The translations under genes and the position numbers were made by a program. Below the pieces are notes generated by a model, which saw only the letters and a program-made list of their open reading frames with translations, ran no database searches and was not told the DNA's origin. A DNA stretch of 64,000 nt from Cymbidium sinense (taxonomy: Eukaryota > Streptophyta > Magnoliopsida > Asparagales > Orchidaceae): positions 1 through 64,000 of the forward strand of contig JAKCPB010001389.1 in NCBI GenBank assembly GCA_021442155.1, given 5' to 3'. Positions 25,765 through 36,849 of the stretch are shown piece by piece (within the stretch, counting starts at the first letter, position 1; each line of letters begins with the position of its first letter).

Positions 25765-26280
25765 GAGCTTATTAGGATGCTTAACGTGTGGAGGAGGCTG
25801 CGACTGGTGTTGTCCAGTGTAAGATAGTTGATATGGTTCACCGAGGCATTGTTCCAATGCACAAGCTCAATTTTGATGCAAGGTCAGAGTATGACAGGAT
25901 TCAGAATTATAAGCTTTCGCAGGAGGTGTTCAACAGCTTAGGATCGAGAAGCATATTGAAGTCAATAGTAGGTGTTCAACAAGCTTAAGATCGAGGAGCA
26001 TATTGAAGTCAAGAAACTTGTTAAAGGACAACCACTAAAAAACTTGGAATTTTTACAATTGCTAAAGCTTTACTGTGATTCCGTAAATGGAGGCATTATG
26101 AATGTGGAAAGACAACACGAAGGAGGGAAAGAAAGGAATATCAAAGTTTCTCTAAAAATACTCTAAATCACTGCAGGCTAACAACATAGGAAATTGTGGC
26201 TCAATTGATGGTGCTAAACACGCAACCGTGACTCCAAATTCAAATATGGAGGATTCTACTGCTTACATCCGCAAACCATA
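25765..26280 (+). pseudogene. EB1 (pseudogene): EB1 microtubule plus-end-binding protein fragment
   Basis: Three successive frames encode the second half of the calponin-homology domain of plant EB1. Frame one has VEEAA-like residues, VPMHKLNFDARSEYDRIQNYK and an EVFN motif. Frame two has [36 protein letters not shown] and GGKERNIK. Frame three has [10 protein letters not shown] and following linker. This is roughly residues 40-150 of a protein of about 290; the N-terminus and the EB-homology domain are missing. A one-base loss in CAACA(A)GCTT shifts the frame, and a 46-bp tandem duplication (25924-25969, 25970-26016) follows it. The Trp expected in the EFLQWLK motif is Leu. No intron interrupts the matched region, which suggests a spliced-RNA source. 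EB1 tracks growing microtubule ends; this copy cannot. Confidence 0.88.
25924..26016 (+). repeat. 46-bp tandem duplication inside the EB1 fragment
   Basis: AGGTGTTCAAC...ATTGAAGTCAA occurs at 25924-25969 and again at 25970-26016, differing by a few bases. The intact reading frame continues from the second copy, while the first carries the frameshift. Confidence 0.9.
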
Positions 26281-26640
26281 TGTACCATGATCTTTATCAA
26301 GCTACAGGGCTGAGAAGTTTGTTATAGCTTATGGGCAATTTGTTAAAGCCAACAGTGAGCAGCTTGTTAGTTAGAAAAGAGCTGCTACAAAGGAGGATGT
26401 ACTGAGAAAGGCTGAAGTGATAAGTCTCCACCTGATATTGGATAAACCCATACATCATCTGATCAACAAAGATAGGTTGCCAATCATGAAGAAGGAAACA
26501 ATCTTCATGAGTGCAAGTAGAAGGCCAATGATTAATGGAGCCACATTGGTAGAATATTGTGTGGATGTGCAGAATGTATTGTGCTTAATTTTATGCGTGT
26601 TCAAAGACCTTTATGCTTCAAGAAATAGAAGAGACCATAT
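26277..26640 (+). pseudogene. HPR1 (pseudogene): peroxisomal hydroxypyruvate reductase (glycerate dehydrogenase) fragment
   Basis: Translation recovers YHDLYQAT (one frame), then AEKFVIAYGQFVKANSEQ, a stop at 26371, EDVLRKAEVISLHLILDK, HLINKDRLPIMKKE and SASRRPMINGATLVEY. This matches about residues 195-300 of the 386-residue photorespiratory enzyme that reduces hydroxypyruvate to glycerate with NADH in the peroxisome. Evidence of death: a frameshift near 26307, the in-frame TAG, SRG changed to SRR, decay of the DVFEDEP motif to a CVFKDLY-like form, loss of the catalytic His region and loss of the peroxisomal tail. Plant HPR1 genes are intron-rich, yet no intron is seen, again pointing to a cDNA-like source. 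The fragment starts directly where the EB1 fragment ends. Confidence 0.85.
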
Positions 26641-26699
26641 GTCAAAGACACCGATCTATGAAGAGAGCGATGGGAAGCTCAATGCGTCAGGCGATGCGG

Positions 26700-27300
26700 G
26701 AGGAGCCAAATTTTGGACTAACGGGAGACTCAAACAAGAACAAATAAAATTTTTGACGAGCATAAATTGAACTTATTTGAAAATGATAAGTTAAAGAATA
26801 AACATACATATATGCTCTTTATGCAGGTAAAAGATTATGCTAGAGCTAATGGGTAGAAGATCACTAGTAGGGTCACCGCATTAATGATATGTCGAATGAG
26901 CCGAATAACTCACGAGCCTCTATGTGGGTAGATGTCGAGGCCAAAATTCAAACTGATAGAGGACTTAATTAATTTAATACAAAATGAACTCAAAGCTCAA
27001 AATTAAAATTTGAACTAAAATTACAGGTGTTGAAGACCCTGTTATGCTCAGTAGAGCTAACAGGTAGAATACTACGTGTAGATCGCGAAACACCGACCAT
27101 GCTCGAGAAATACCAGAATAGACTCTCGATGCAGCCCCCTATGAGGGGATGATGGCAAGAGGCTGCCGAATTTTGGATTAATAGGTGACTTAGATAAGAT
27201 CAAATAAAGTCTTGACAATCTTAAATTGAGCTTGTTTGAAAATGATAAAATTAAAAAATAAACCTACATATAAAATTCTAAAAGTCTTTAAATAAGAATG
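26700..27300 (+). repeat. imperfect direct-repeat pair, spacing about 461 bp
   Basis: GCCAAATTTTGGACTAACGG... at 26707 and GCCGAATTTTGGATTAATAGG... at 27167 begin two related stretches that also share AAATTGA(A/G)CTT(A/G)TTTGAAAATGATAA and an ATAAAC-TACATAT tail. A second shared word pair (TTATGCT...AGAGCTAA...GGGTAGAA, about 26836 and 27040) lies between them. Confidence 0.65.
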
Positions 27301-27493
27301 ATCTTAGAGGGGACTCGATAACTTATTGATGATCGTAAATAAGACCTTTAATGAACTTGAGGGTTTGTCTCCTAACAAGAACAAAATTCAAGTGAAGCCT
27401 TCAGTGATCTTGATAGTTTCCAATGAGCTTCTCAGTGATCACGAGCTAAGCTACATTAAAACTTAAAGAGCTTAATAAGTTATGAACTATAAG

Positions 27494-29790
27494 CAAATAA
27501 ATAAATATTAATCTAAATAATTGAACAAGATCTGAAATTTCTAATTCGCAAACATATCATACAATTGAAGCTAATTACATTCTGATACACACGCGTTCTG
27601 ACATAAAGATTTAAATTACAAATTTTAATTCAAAACAGTCACGCTAAATTGGAATTAATTAAATATTAATCTAAAAAATCTAATAAGATATTAGATCAAT
27701 CTATAACATCTACTATGCCACCGGATTCGTAACATATCATACAAGCAAACAAAATGCATTAATTAAGGCATTCTTAGATATTTCGATACATGTAGATTTC
27801 AGTTAAAATTTTAAATATCTAGTGAAAGAAATAAATTGGAATAAATTAAATATTAATCAAAATTTAATAAGATATTAGATCAATCTATAACATCTTCTAC
27901 AATGATTCACAACACATCGCACAAGCAAGAAGGCGTTAATTAAGATACATGTATGCTTGACATAAAGATTTAAAGTGCAAATTTTAATGCTAAAAAAAGG
28001 CGCACGCTAAATTGGAATCGATTAAATATTAATCTGAAAAATCTAATAAGATATTAGGTCAATCTATAACATCTCTTACGCCACCGGATTCACAACATAT
28101 CATACAAGAGAATAAGGATAATTATATATTAGGCATTCCAAAGATGTGATGGACATAAAGATTTAAAGTGCAAAATTTTAATGTAAAAGGCGCAAGAAGC
28201 AAATTGGAATCGATTAAATATTAATCTGAAAAATCTAATAAGATATTAGATCAATCTATAACATCTCATACATCACCGGATTTGCAACATATCATACAAG
28301 CGAACAAAAGGAGTTAATTAAGACATTCTTAGATATTCCTACATGTGTTCGGACATAGAGATTTCAAGTGCAAATTTTAAATGTCTAAAAAGGCTACACA
28401 GGCTAAATTGGAATAAATTAAATATTAATCTGAAAAATCTAATATGATATTAGATCAATCTATAACATTTTCCACACCACCAGATTCACAACCATCGTAC
28501 AAGAGAACAGAAGGCATCAATTAAGGCATTCTTAGAGACACCTGCATGTGTTTCGAGATTTAAAGTGCAAATTTTAATGTCTGAAAAGACTGCACAGGCT
28601 AAATTGGAATCGATTAAATATTAATCTGAAAAATCTAATAATATATTAGATCAATCTATAACATCTCTTACGCCAATTCAACATATCATACAAGAATAAT
28701 AATTAAGGTATTCTTAGATATTCTCGCATGTGCTCTGATAAAGATTTCAAGTGTAAATTTTAAATGTAAAAGTGTAGATGCAAATTAGAATAAATTAAAT
28801 ATTAATCAATAGAATCGATTAAATATTGTCACGAAAAAAATCTAATAAGATATTAGATCAATCAATAACATCTCTTATGACATGGGATTTATAACATATC
28901 ATACAAGCGAACAGAAGGTATTAATTAAGGCATTCTTAGATATTCCTACATGTGCTTGGACATAGAGATTTCATGTGCAAATTTTAAATGTCTAAAAAGG
29001 CTGTGCAGGCTAAATTGAAATAATTTAAATATTAATTTGAAAAATCTAATAAGATATGAGATCAATCTATAACATCTTCTACACGATTTGCAATACATCG
29101 TGCACAAAAGGCATTAATTAAGGCATTCTTAGATACACCTGCATGTGCTCAGACATAAAGATTTAAAGTGTAAATTTTAATGTGTGAAAAGGCTGCGCAG
29201 ACTAAATTGGAATTGATTAAATATTAATCTAAAAATTTTAATATGATATAAGATCAATCTAGAATATCTCTTACGCCACCGAATTCGTAACATATCATAC
29301 AAGCGAGTAGAAGGCATTAATTAAGGCAATCTTAGATACACCTGTATATGCTGGGACATAAAGATTTAAAGTGCAAATTTTAATGTTTGAAAAGGTTGTG
29401 CAAGCTAAATTGGCATCAATTAAATATTAATCTAAAAATATAATAATATATTAGATCAATCTCTAACTTTCTCTATGCCTCTGGATTCACAACATATCAT
29501 ATAAGCAAATAGAAAGCGTTAATTAAGGCATTCTTAGATACACCTGCATGTGCTCGGACAAACAGATTTCAAGTACAAATTTTAAATGTCTAAAAAGGCT
29601 GCGCAGACTAAATTGGAATCAATTAAATATTAATCTGAAAAATCTAATAAGATACTTAGATCAATCTACATCTTCTTACATCAGGATTCACATCCTGCCA
29701 ATATAAGGCATTAATTAAAGGTTCAATTAAACTCTTGCACATATTATAAAACATGATTAAAATTCAAATTAAATATCTTAAAATTATGCT
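27494..29790 (+). repeat. satellite-like tandem array, 12 copies of about 196 bp
   Basis: The anchor TTAGATCAATCTATAACATC or a close variant occurs at 27691, 27875, 28054, 28246, 28450, 28646, 28853, 29057, 29250, 29451 and 29656, with a weaker first copy near 27515. Spacings are 179-207. Each unit also carries CATATCATACAAG, GGCATTCTTAGATA and a GATTT(A/C)AAGTGCAAATTTTAA word and begins near CTAAATTGGAAT. There is no coding frame. Copies are diverged, so the array is not recent. Confidence 0.93.
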
Positions 29791-29804
29791 AGCAATCTAA
29801 AAAT

Positions 29805-30960
29805 ACACCCGTATGGGCCCCAACAATATCTTGAATGCTTAAACTTGTTAAAGCTGCATTGGGTTGATTCTGGTTTGGTCTTGGTAGTCAAGTTAACAAA
29901 ACCTAAAAATCCAATAATTATATTATAATATTTTTAATCAAATAAAATCTCTGAGAAGCTAATTCTGTCATTTGATAGTATAACTTCTATCTCCTAACTC
30001 CACCATTGATAGCTAAGTTGATTAAATATATCAACTAGAGGAATAACTATTATCAAAATATTTAAGATATTATATTCAATATTCTCAAATTCAAAATCCT
30101 TAAAATATAAATCTAGATTTGATCCTCTATTATTAAATCGATAGAGTCGACAAGATCTAAAATAATAAATTAAATGATCTAAACACCCGCATGGGCCCCG
30201 ACACTATGCTGAATGCTTAAATTTAGTGTGTGAGGATGCTATGCTGGTTGATTCCTGATTTAGTCTTAGGACTGGGTTTGGGTGAACAAAACCTAAAAAT
30301 CTATTATAAGAATTTCAACTTAGTAAAATATCTGAGAAGCTAATTCTATCGTGTGATAGTAGATTTGATCCTCTGTTAGGAGCTAAGCAGAGTTGATAGG
30401 ATCTAAAGTTCTTAAATATATTTGATTCAATCAATTAACTGCCCCAATGATAGCTGAGTTGATTGAAGATATCAACTTGAGAGGTAACTTTTATCAAAAT
30501 ATTTAAGATATTATATTCAATATTCTCAAATTAAAAATCCTCAAAATATAAATCAGGTTATCCTCTATTATTAAATTGAAAAGTCATCAAGATCTAAAAT
30601 ATAAATTAAATGATTTAAACATTTGTAGATGGGCCTCTTGAATGCTTAAATTTAGTGTTTGAAGATGTTGCGCGAGTTGATTTCCAGTTTAGTCTTAGGA
30701 TTGGGTCTAGGTTAACAAAATTTAAAAATATATTATAAGAATTTCCAATTTAATGAGATATCTGAGAAGCTAATTCTGTCATATGACAGTAGGTCCGATC
30801 CTCTATTAATGAATTGATAGAGTTGACAAGAACTAAAATAATAAACTAAAAGATCAAACAGGCTTAGCTACCTCGATGATAGATGTGTTGAATGAAGATT
30901 TCAACTGGAGGGGATACTTTCATCAAAATGTGATTGCTATTTTAAATTAAATGAACATAA
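29805..30960 (+). repeat. three-copy tandem array, units of about 376-440 bp
   Basis: Units begin near ATGGGCCCC at 29815, 30192 and (degenerate) 30634. They repeat GAATGCTTAAA, TCTGAGAAGCTAATTCT, GATAGT-GAT-TGATCCTCT and GTTGATTGAA-ATATCAACT in the same order. They follow directly on the 196-bp array. Confidence 0.85.
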
Positions 30961-31765
30961 GTTAAATATCAATCCAAATGAGAATTAGAATTATTAAGCT
31001 CAAAAATGACTATGAAATTCAATTTTTCAAAGAACTTTAAGCTAAAAATTAATCCACCTTTCGTAATTATTTACTGAAGGTGATAAATTAATAAAACTCT
31101 AGCTCACAAAGGAGCCAAAGTCAAATCAAGTACATAAATATGTTTACTCTCAAATAATCTTATGCCGAAGGGCGTGGCACGTGTCCTCTACATGGTTTAG
31201 CCGGTCCACATGATGATTCTGACCCGAGTCCTCTAACCGGGTGGTTGTCACTAAATGACACCATTATATTACGATCACGACTGTAACCTGTATCTACCCA
31301 ATGGCTCTACCCTTTGAGTTGTGAACCATATGTTATACTTAATTGGGCAAAAAGCCCTCTATTAGCTAAGGTATACTTAAGCATGTCTCCTTTGACAAAT
31401 ACCACCCCAGGTCTACAAGGATTTATTGGACGACATAACCCATATGTTGCTGATTAGGATCCTTCGATCAAGTTGGGTCGACTACCTCCTCTGACTAAGT
31501 AGACTAAGGACCACGACAGCCAGGGATGACGGAACCATGGGATCTAGATCGGGCATGTCATTGTTCCCCTAACCATCCACTTTAAGTTAAATATAATGAA
31601 TTTCATAAATTCTAAATTCTAAATTTTAAACTCCTATCTCTTTATCTTATCACCTAGCGACTCTTAATTGAAAGTTCTCTCTCGGCAGAATTAACTATGG
31701 GTGCTTGTGACTATAAGAAACCTAGAACGATCTAAAGTCCTCACAAAATGAGGGTGAAATCTCTT
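30961..31765 (+). other. GC-richer stretch before the insertion's right end
   Basis: No gene. 31160-31570 is clearly GC-richer than its surroundings, which may mark a transcribed leader (R/U5-like region). TAGCGACTC at 31664 resembles the TGGCGACTC primer-site word but lies before the U5-like motif, so it is probably not a functional primer-binding site of this element. Confidence 0.4.
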
Positions 31766-31848
31766 AGTGTCTTATCTACTATTACATCTGCTTTAAAATT
31801 ACACCACACTATTGACTCTCTTCATGAGGTCGGTGAAATTTTGAGCCC
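31766..31848 (+). other. U5-end motif at the right border of the insertion
   Basis: AGTGTCTTATCTACTATT...ACTCTCTTCATGAGGTCGGTGAAATTTTGAGCCC is the plus-strand relative of the minus-strand motif at 11322-11426, 16531-16625, 57681-57780 and 62891-62990. It ends exactly at the insertion border, which supports reading all of these as LTR 3' ends. Confidence 0.6.
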
Positions 31849-31855
31849 TGAGCCT

Positions 31856-34100
31856 AAGTAAATGGGTCAAATAGCTTGGTAAAAGCTTGATTTGAGTTTG
31901 ATTAAACTTGTATATGGACTTATGATTGAAATATAAATCCATTTGCAAGTGGTTTGAAGTCAAATGAGTTTTGATTCATTTGACAATTTCATATTCAAAG
32001 GAAGAATATGAATGGATTTTGACTTTGATTTTTGAATTGATTTTTGATTTAGTGATTGTAGTTTGTATTTATATTTGGATTCATGATTGTAGGGTTGATT
32101 GAATCATGAAGGAAAATCAAGAGTTTGGCTTGATTTGAAATTGATTTGGCTAAGTTTAAGGTTTTGACTTGAAAGGCCTAGGTTAGATCTTGAGTTGATT
32201 TGAGTTTGATTTTTGGAATTGGTTTTGATTGTTTGAATTTATATTTCATTTATATATGTGAATATAAATGAGAATATAAATAATCATGAGAAAATTTCAA
32301 GGATTTGAAGTGGTTTGATCATGATTTAGCTAATCCATTAGAGAAATAAAGGACTTAGAAATTTCATGGAGTTTGAAGCTTGAATTTTTGAATTTGGTTT
32401 GATTGATTTATATTTATATTCCATTTATATATATAAATATAAATAAGAATATAAATGAGTAATGATAAAATCCCATGAAATTGAATTTATTTGATCATGA
32501 TTTAGACTAAGTCCATGATGGAGGACTTAAATGGACTTAGAGGAAAATTTTAGGTTTGGAATTTGATTTGAGGATTTGATTTAATTGATTTATATTTATA
32601 TTTCATTTATATATGTGAATATAAACAAGAATATAAATGAGTTATGAAAAAATCTCTTGAATTTAAATTGATTTGATCCTGATTTATGCTAAGTCCTTCA
32701 GGGAAAACTTAAAGGACTTAGAAAATTTTCATGAATTGATTTTGAATTTTGGATTTAGATTTGATTGGTTTGAATTTATATTTCATTTATATATATAAAT
32801 ATAAATGAGAATATAAATTAATTATGAGAGAATCTCAAGGATTTGATTTGGTTTAGATCATGATTTTGACTAAGTCTTTAAAGGCAAATTTAAAAACTTA
32901 GGAAATTTTTGGACTTAGGAATTTGATTCATGGATTTCAATCATAGATTTCAATGATGGACTTCAATCATATGGAGTTGATTTGAGTTTGGAGAAAATCA
33001 AATAAGATTGATTTGGAGTTTGACTTGAAGGAAGGAGGTGAGGAATGGTTCAAGCTAAGGGTAGGCAATTTTCCACCAGGCATGACCTATTCACATGGCT
33101 AACTCTTCTAAGTCTCTGGGGATAGGTTGAGTGTCCACCAATCACTAGATGTGTCTTAAGACTAAGAAACTCTTAAAGTCTAAGAGAAGTTATGTCTAGA
33201 TAGAGGGTTGAGAGCTCATTCTAAAAATGAGGTCAAGAAAGCCAATAGGTGTGGTGACAAGGAACACCACATTGTTGACCAAATGATCAACAACAAGATC
33301 AGACTAAGAAAAAACAATTTATCCCTAACCCAAGGTGTAGAAGAATCCAGAGCTTAGTGCAATGTGGTTCTACTTATGTCCAAGACATAAGAGAGAGAAG
33401 AATCCACTATGGGATAGAATGTGAACCTTCCACTAGGGAAGCAGGTTCAAGTCATCCACAAGGGATGAGAGGTTTGATTTGATTAGAATCTCACTAAGGA
33501 GAAATTAATTTGTTTAAGTTCCGTTAGGGAAGAGTGTTGAATTTTTCTTAATTTTTGGTTTGAATTTTGAGATGAACCTGTTGGTTTGTGATGGTGCAGT
33601 AGGGCCATGGGATCAACTTCTGACTTACTAATCCAAAGGGATAGTCTACTAAACATAGTAGGACTAGCCAAAAGGATACCTATGTAGTAATACTAGGTAA
33701 AGCAGAAAGTAGACTTACATCTCAAAGTAGAGACCAGTGGGGTAATCTATTGGCAAGACAATGATTGAACCCAACCTAAATATTGAGTGAATCAGGGGAC
33801 TTAGATCAACTCAAGATAGTCAAGATTAAATTTTATTTTTAGATTTGTTTATTTTGATGGATTTGGTTGTGATGGATCAACGGTAGCTTTATTAGACTAG
33901 AATATCTATTTACTAAACTAAGGGTAACTTCGATGGGAGAACTATCTAATCAAAGGAGTGACTTTCAATTTGCAATGATCAATTAGAAAGCTGGACTCAC
34001 ATCTTCCACTAAAAGAAGGGTGATTGGTTCTTGGGACAATGAATCAAACTAGATTTTGAATCATGTTAGAATGCATTCAGTCTTACATCTTTCAAAGAAT
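31856..34100 (-). mobile_element. 3' LTR of element E, upstream part (C1)
   Basis: Colinear with 50149-51700: the same TTGATTTGAGTTTGATT-rich start, the 180-bp array (four copies here, two there), then GTGCAATGTGGTTC, CCTTCCACTA(G/A)GGAAGCAGG and the first units of the GGGGACT array. The other LTR has lost about 32880-33290. Where the LTR ends and the 3' untranslated part of the internal region begins cannot be fixed, because the other copy stops at the duplication breakpoint. Confidence 0.7.
32230..32870. repeat. four-copy tandem array of about 180 bp
   Basis: TTATATT(T/C)CATTTATATAT recurs at 32239, 32414, 32596 and 32776 (spacing 175-182), each followed by GAATATAAAT, ATCATGATTTA and CTAAGTCC. 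The matching region of the other LTR has only two copies (50516, 50696). Confidence 0.9.
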
Positions 34101-35260
34101 GACTATCGGGTAACCAATGGCAAATAGATTGAACTTGACTTGTCTGAGTGAGTCTTGATATCTCACTTTTAAATATAGGGAGTTACAATAAAGATAGGAT
34201 GCTTGCAGAAAAGCCATTTGGGGGCTTGAAATCCTAATCCATAAGCAAATTAATTTTGTTTATTTTGTTTAGTTTGTTTAATCATGGACCTTATTAGTTT
34301 TTGAGGGATCAATTTGAGAAGGAGATTATATCAACCTAGACCTATCTCAGATTTATTGAACCAAGAGAGAATCCGCGCATCTGCTGAACAAATTTTTCAA
34401 CCACAGGGATGGTTATTAGGAAAGGAGAACTGTCAAATCCAAAAGTAACCCAGGTAGTGTCTAAATGGAGTCACAAAGGACTTAATCCAAATAGAGTGCC
34501 AACAGGAGATGGGGCCACTAAGGGCTTAATCCAACACCCTAGAGAAGATGACATGACAAGTCATATATCCAGTAGGTATTCGGTGTCCAGCTCAAGGAGA
34601 AACCGTGGGGACTCATATCTGCCAAGAGTGGTGTACTCACCGGGTGAGTCGCTGTCAGTATAGCAAATATCAACCAACCTAAGATGCCCGTCGATTTGCA
34701 ATAATCAACCCAGGAAGAAAGCTCGGGGACTCACATCCTCCTATAGTGGAATTGATTGATGGGATAGTCTGTCTTTGGCTCGACAGGTGCTATCCAACAT
34801 AGGGCGACTACTGAGTGAATGCCATTGGTGGACTTATGCCAGCTCAAAAGTGATCAAGAGGAAAGGAGCCTCTGGGGGTCTTATCATAAACCTCAAATAT
34901 ACTCGACCTAGTTAGAGCGCGATGGCTAGTTCAAGAAGAAAGCACGAGGACTCACATCTTTTTAAACAAAGTTAACATGAGATAGCTTACTTGGTGGGCA
35001 GTGAAGGCTACCATACTAACAAGATGCTCATTAGTTTGCAATGATCAAGTTAGGAAAGCGTGGGGACTCACATCTACCAAACAAAGAATCACTGGGGTGA
35101 CATACTGTAAAGATGTAGCAGAGCAGCCTAATGAGTGAGTGCCATAGGGGGCTTGCTCCCACATCAAAGTAGCTCGAGGCAAAAGATTTATGTTTGTGTT
35201 GTGAAAGAAGGATATGATGCCACTGGGGGACTCTTACACCTACCTTAAACACACCACGAC
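33580..35260. repeat. imperfect tandem array next to pol (GGGGACTCACATC units)
   Basis: Units of about 110-330 bases repeat three words in order: GTTTGCAATGATCAA, GGGGACTCACATCT(A/T)CC and TGAGTGAATGCC...GGGGACTTA...CAGCTCAA. Examples of the second word are at 33988, 34606, 34716, 34948 and 35060. It lies between the integrase end (35428) and the LTR, where Tat/Ogre-type gypsy elements are known to carry tandem repeats. Two to three units also occur at 51070-51700. Confidence 0.75.
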
Positions 35261-35427
35261 GGATTCACAAGACAAGCAAACAACACTTCAAATGAAGAGA
35301 AGATTTGATGATGGAATCATATTTCTTTGTACATTTTATTAATGATTGTTTTCAAACATGATTTATTTCATGGGTAATATTTCTTTAGATAGAGCTGATT
35401 AATTGGAAGCATTGGGTGTTTCTCTTT

Positions 35428-36330
35428 TCAATCAATAAGCTGATAAGATCTTCCTTGGTAGGCCTTCTCTATGACATAGGGGCCTTCCCAAGTGGGTTTA
35501 AACTTGCCTCCCATCTTTCAATGGGTAACAATTGGTCTCCTTAGGACTAACACAAGTTCTCCTACTCGAAAAGACCTAGGCCAGACCAGCTTGTTGTGAG
35601 CTTGAATCATTTTGGCCTTGTACAACTCGAGATTCTTGCACGCCGGTAGGCGACTCTCCTCTAACCCTCCGAGCTCTTCTAATCGCAACTTTGCATTCTG
35701 CTCTGTAGTGATCTAGTTACCCAATACTATCCTTAGTGACGGGAGTTTAACTTCTAAAGGAAGAACGACTTCAGACCCATACACTAAGGAAAATGGGGTG
35801 AGTTGGAGGTTGTATGGTGCAGGCTATAAGGCTTCAACCAACTGCTCGTTCCACTATCATTTGTTGTCATCAAGAGTGTTCTTCAGTATTTGGACGGAAG
35901 TTTTATTGAATGCTTCTGCTAATCCATTTGCTCTAGGGTAGTAGATGGTGGAGTATCTCTAATCTATAATGTGTCTTTTAGCGAAGATGTTGATCTTTGT
36001 GCTTTTGAATGCAGTACCATTATTGGATATAATTCATTGAGGCACTCTGAATCTATATATGATATGGTTCAAAAGCAAGCCGAAGCTATGACCTCTCGGA
36101 TCGCCTCACTTGGAAAAGTAGTCGGTGGAAGCTTAGATGAATCGATGCCCCTTGGAAGAAGGAAGATCGATCAGACCTACAATATTGGTACCCCAACATT
36201 CAAATGGCCATGAAGCCAATATAGGGTGTAGAATGTTGGGTGGCTGGTGGAGGACCACACCGTGCACTTGACACTGATGGCATCTCCTAGCTACATTCAT
36301 GCAGTCTGTAATCTTCAAAGGCCAATATTA
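35428..36330 (-). pseudogene. Ty3/gypsy integrase remnant of element E
   Basis: At about 36330-36230 the minus strand encodes a CHQCQ pair of the HHCC zinc finger. PFECWGTNIVGLIDLP, the start of the catalytic core, follows. Further on come a YYPRANGLAEAFNK-like stretch, LEELGGLEESRLPACKNLELY, RSFRVGELVLVLRRP and GPYVIEKAYQGRSYQLID, with the stop at 35428. These are the integrase core and C-terminal region of chromodomain-less (Tat-like) plant gypsy pol. Several stops and frameshifts break it, and parts of the D,D,E core cannot be found in one frame. Confidence 0.88.
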
Positions 36331-36537
36331 TCCTAGCCTGTTGATCTTCATCTTCATCTTCAGATCAGATTGGCGTGCTTTGCATATACCTGAATGTACC
36401 TCGGTTACAATGCCATGGGCTCCGTGATTGTCTAAACAACATAACTACATTTGGTCAAAAGACTAGTGGTACAGGGTGCCATCAACAAGAGCATTGGAGA
36501 GAGCTCTCTGTTTCACCTGATGAGTCTATGACTTTTC

Positions 36538-36723
36538 TTATTGTAGTTTGCCAGTGTTCAAGTAATCTATGAACAGTTGCCTCCAATCCAGCTCCTTGTC
36601 CATTTTGGCAACGGCAACCTCCCCTACAAGGGAAAGTCTCTCATTAAGTTCAGCATCAATAAGGGATATGACTTGTTTATTTTGAACCTTTATTGAAATG
36701 GACTCATCTTCCGGACATGCCAA
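36538..36723 (-). pseudogene. RNase H-integrase linker of element E pol
   Basis: An open minus-strand frame contains LDWRQLFIDYLNTGKLQ, the D(W)R-PI-YL-G-LP-type linker between RNase H and integrase in plant gypsy polyproteins. It is 200 bases upstream of the zinc-finger region in the right order, but frameshifts separate the parts. Confidence 0.75.
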
Positions 36724-36849
36724 TTCTTTGGCAAGTTAAAAGCATCCGCACTACGCTCGCCGGGAACCTTGTAGATGGTGACTTGTGAATTTGGGAAAAC
36801 AACTTCATGGTATACTCGTAGTAATGGTGAAGCTTGGGTTTGAGGACCT

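Larger units (their letters stand above)
24571..31848 (+). mobile_element. 7.28-kb insertion in the 3' LTR of element E, flanked by TGAGCCT
   Basis: The other LTR reads straight through (GTGAGCCT then AAGTGGGTCAAATGG at 50141-50163). Here GTGAGCCT ends at 24570 and AAGTAAATGGGTCAAAT resumes at 31856. TGAGCCT is present on both sides (24564-24570 and 31849-31855), as expected of a target-site duplication, possibly 5 bp plus chance matches. The right end carries the U5-like motif shared with family A, suggesting LTR-retrotransposon origin on the plus strand. The left end has no TG and no matching inverted repeat. Contents: promoter-like DNA, three host-gene fragments, four repeat arrays. Possibly a solo LTR or a rearranged gene-transducing retroelement. 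Confidence 0.8.

Noticed and set aside
24571..31848. Insertion as a Helitron
   Set aside because: Helitrons leave no target duplication and end in TC...CTRR with a hairpin; here a 7-bp repeat flanks it and these ends are absent.
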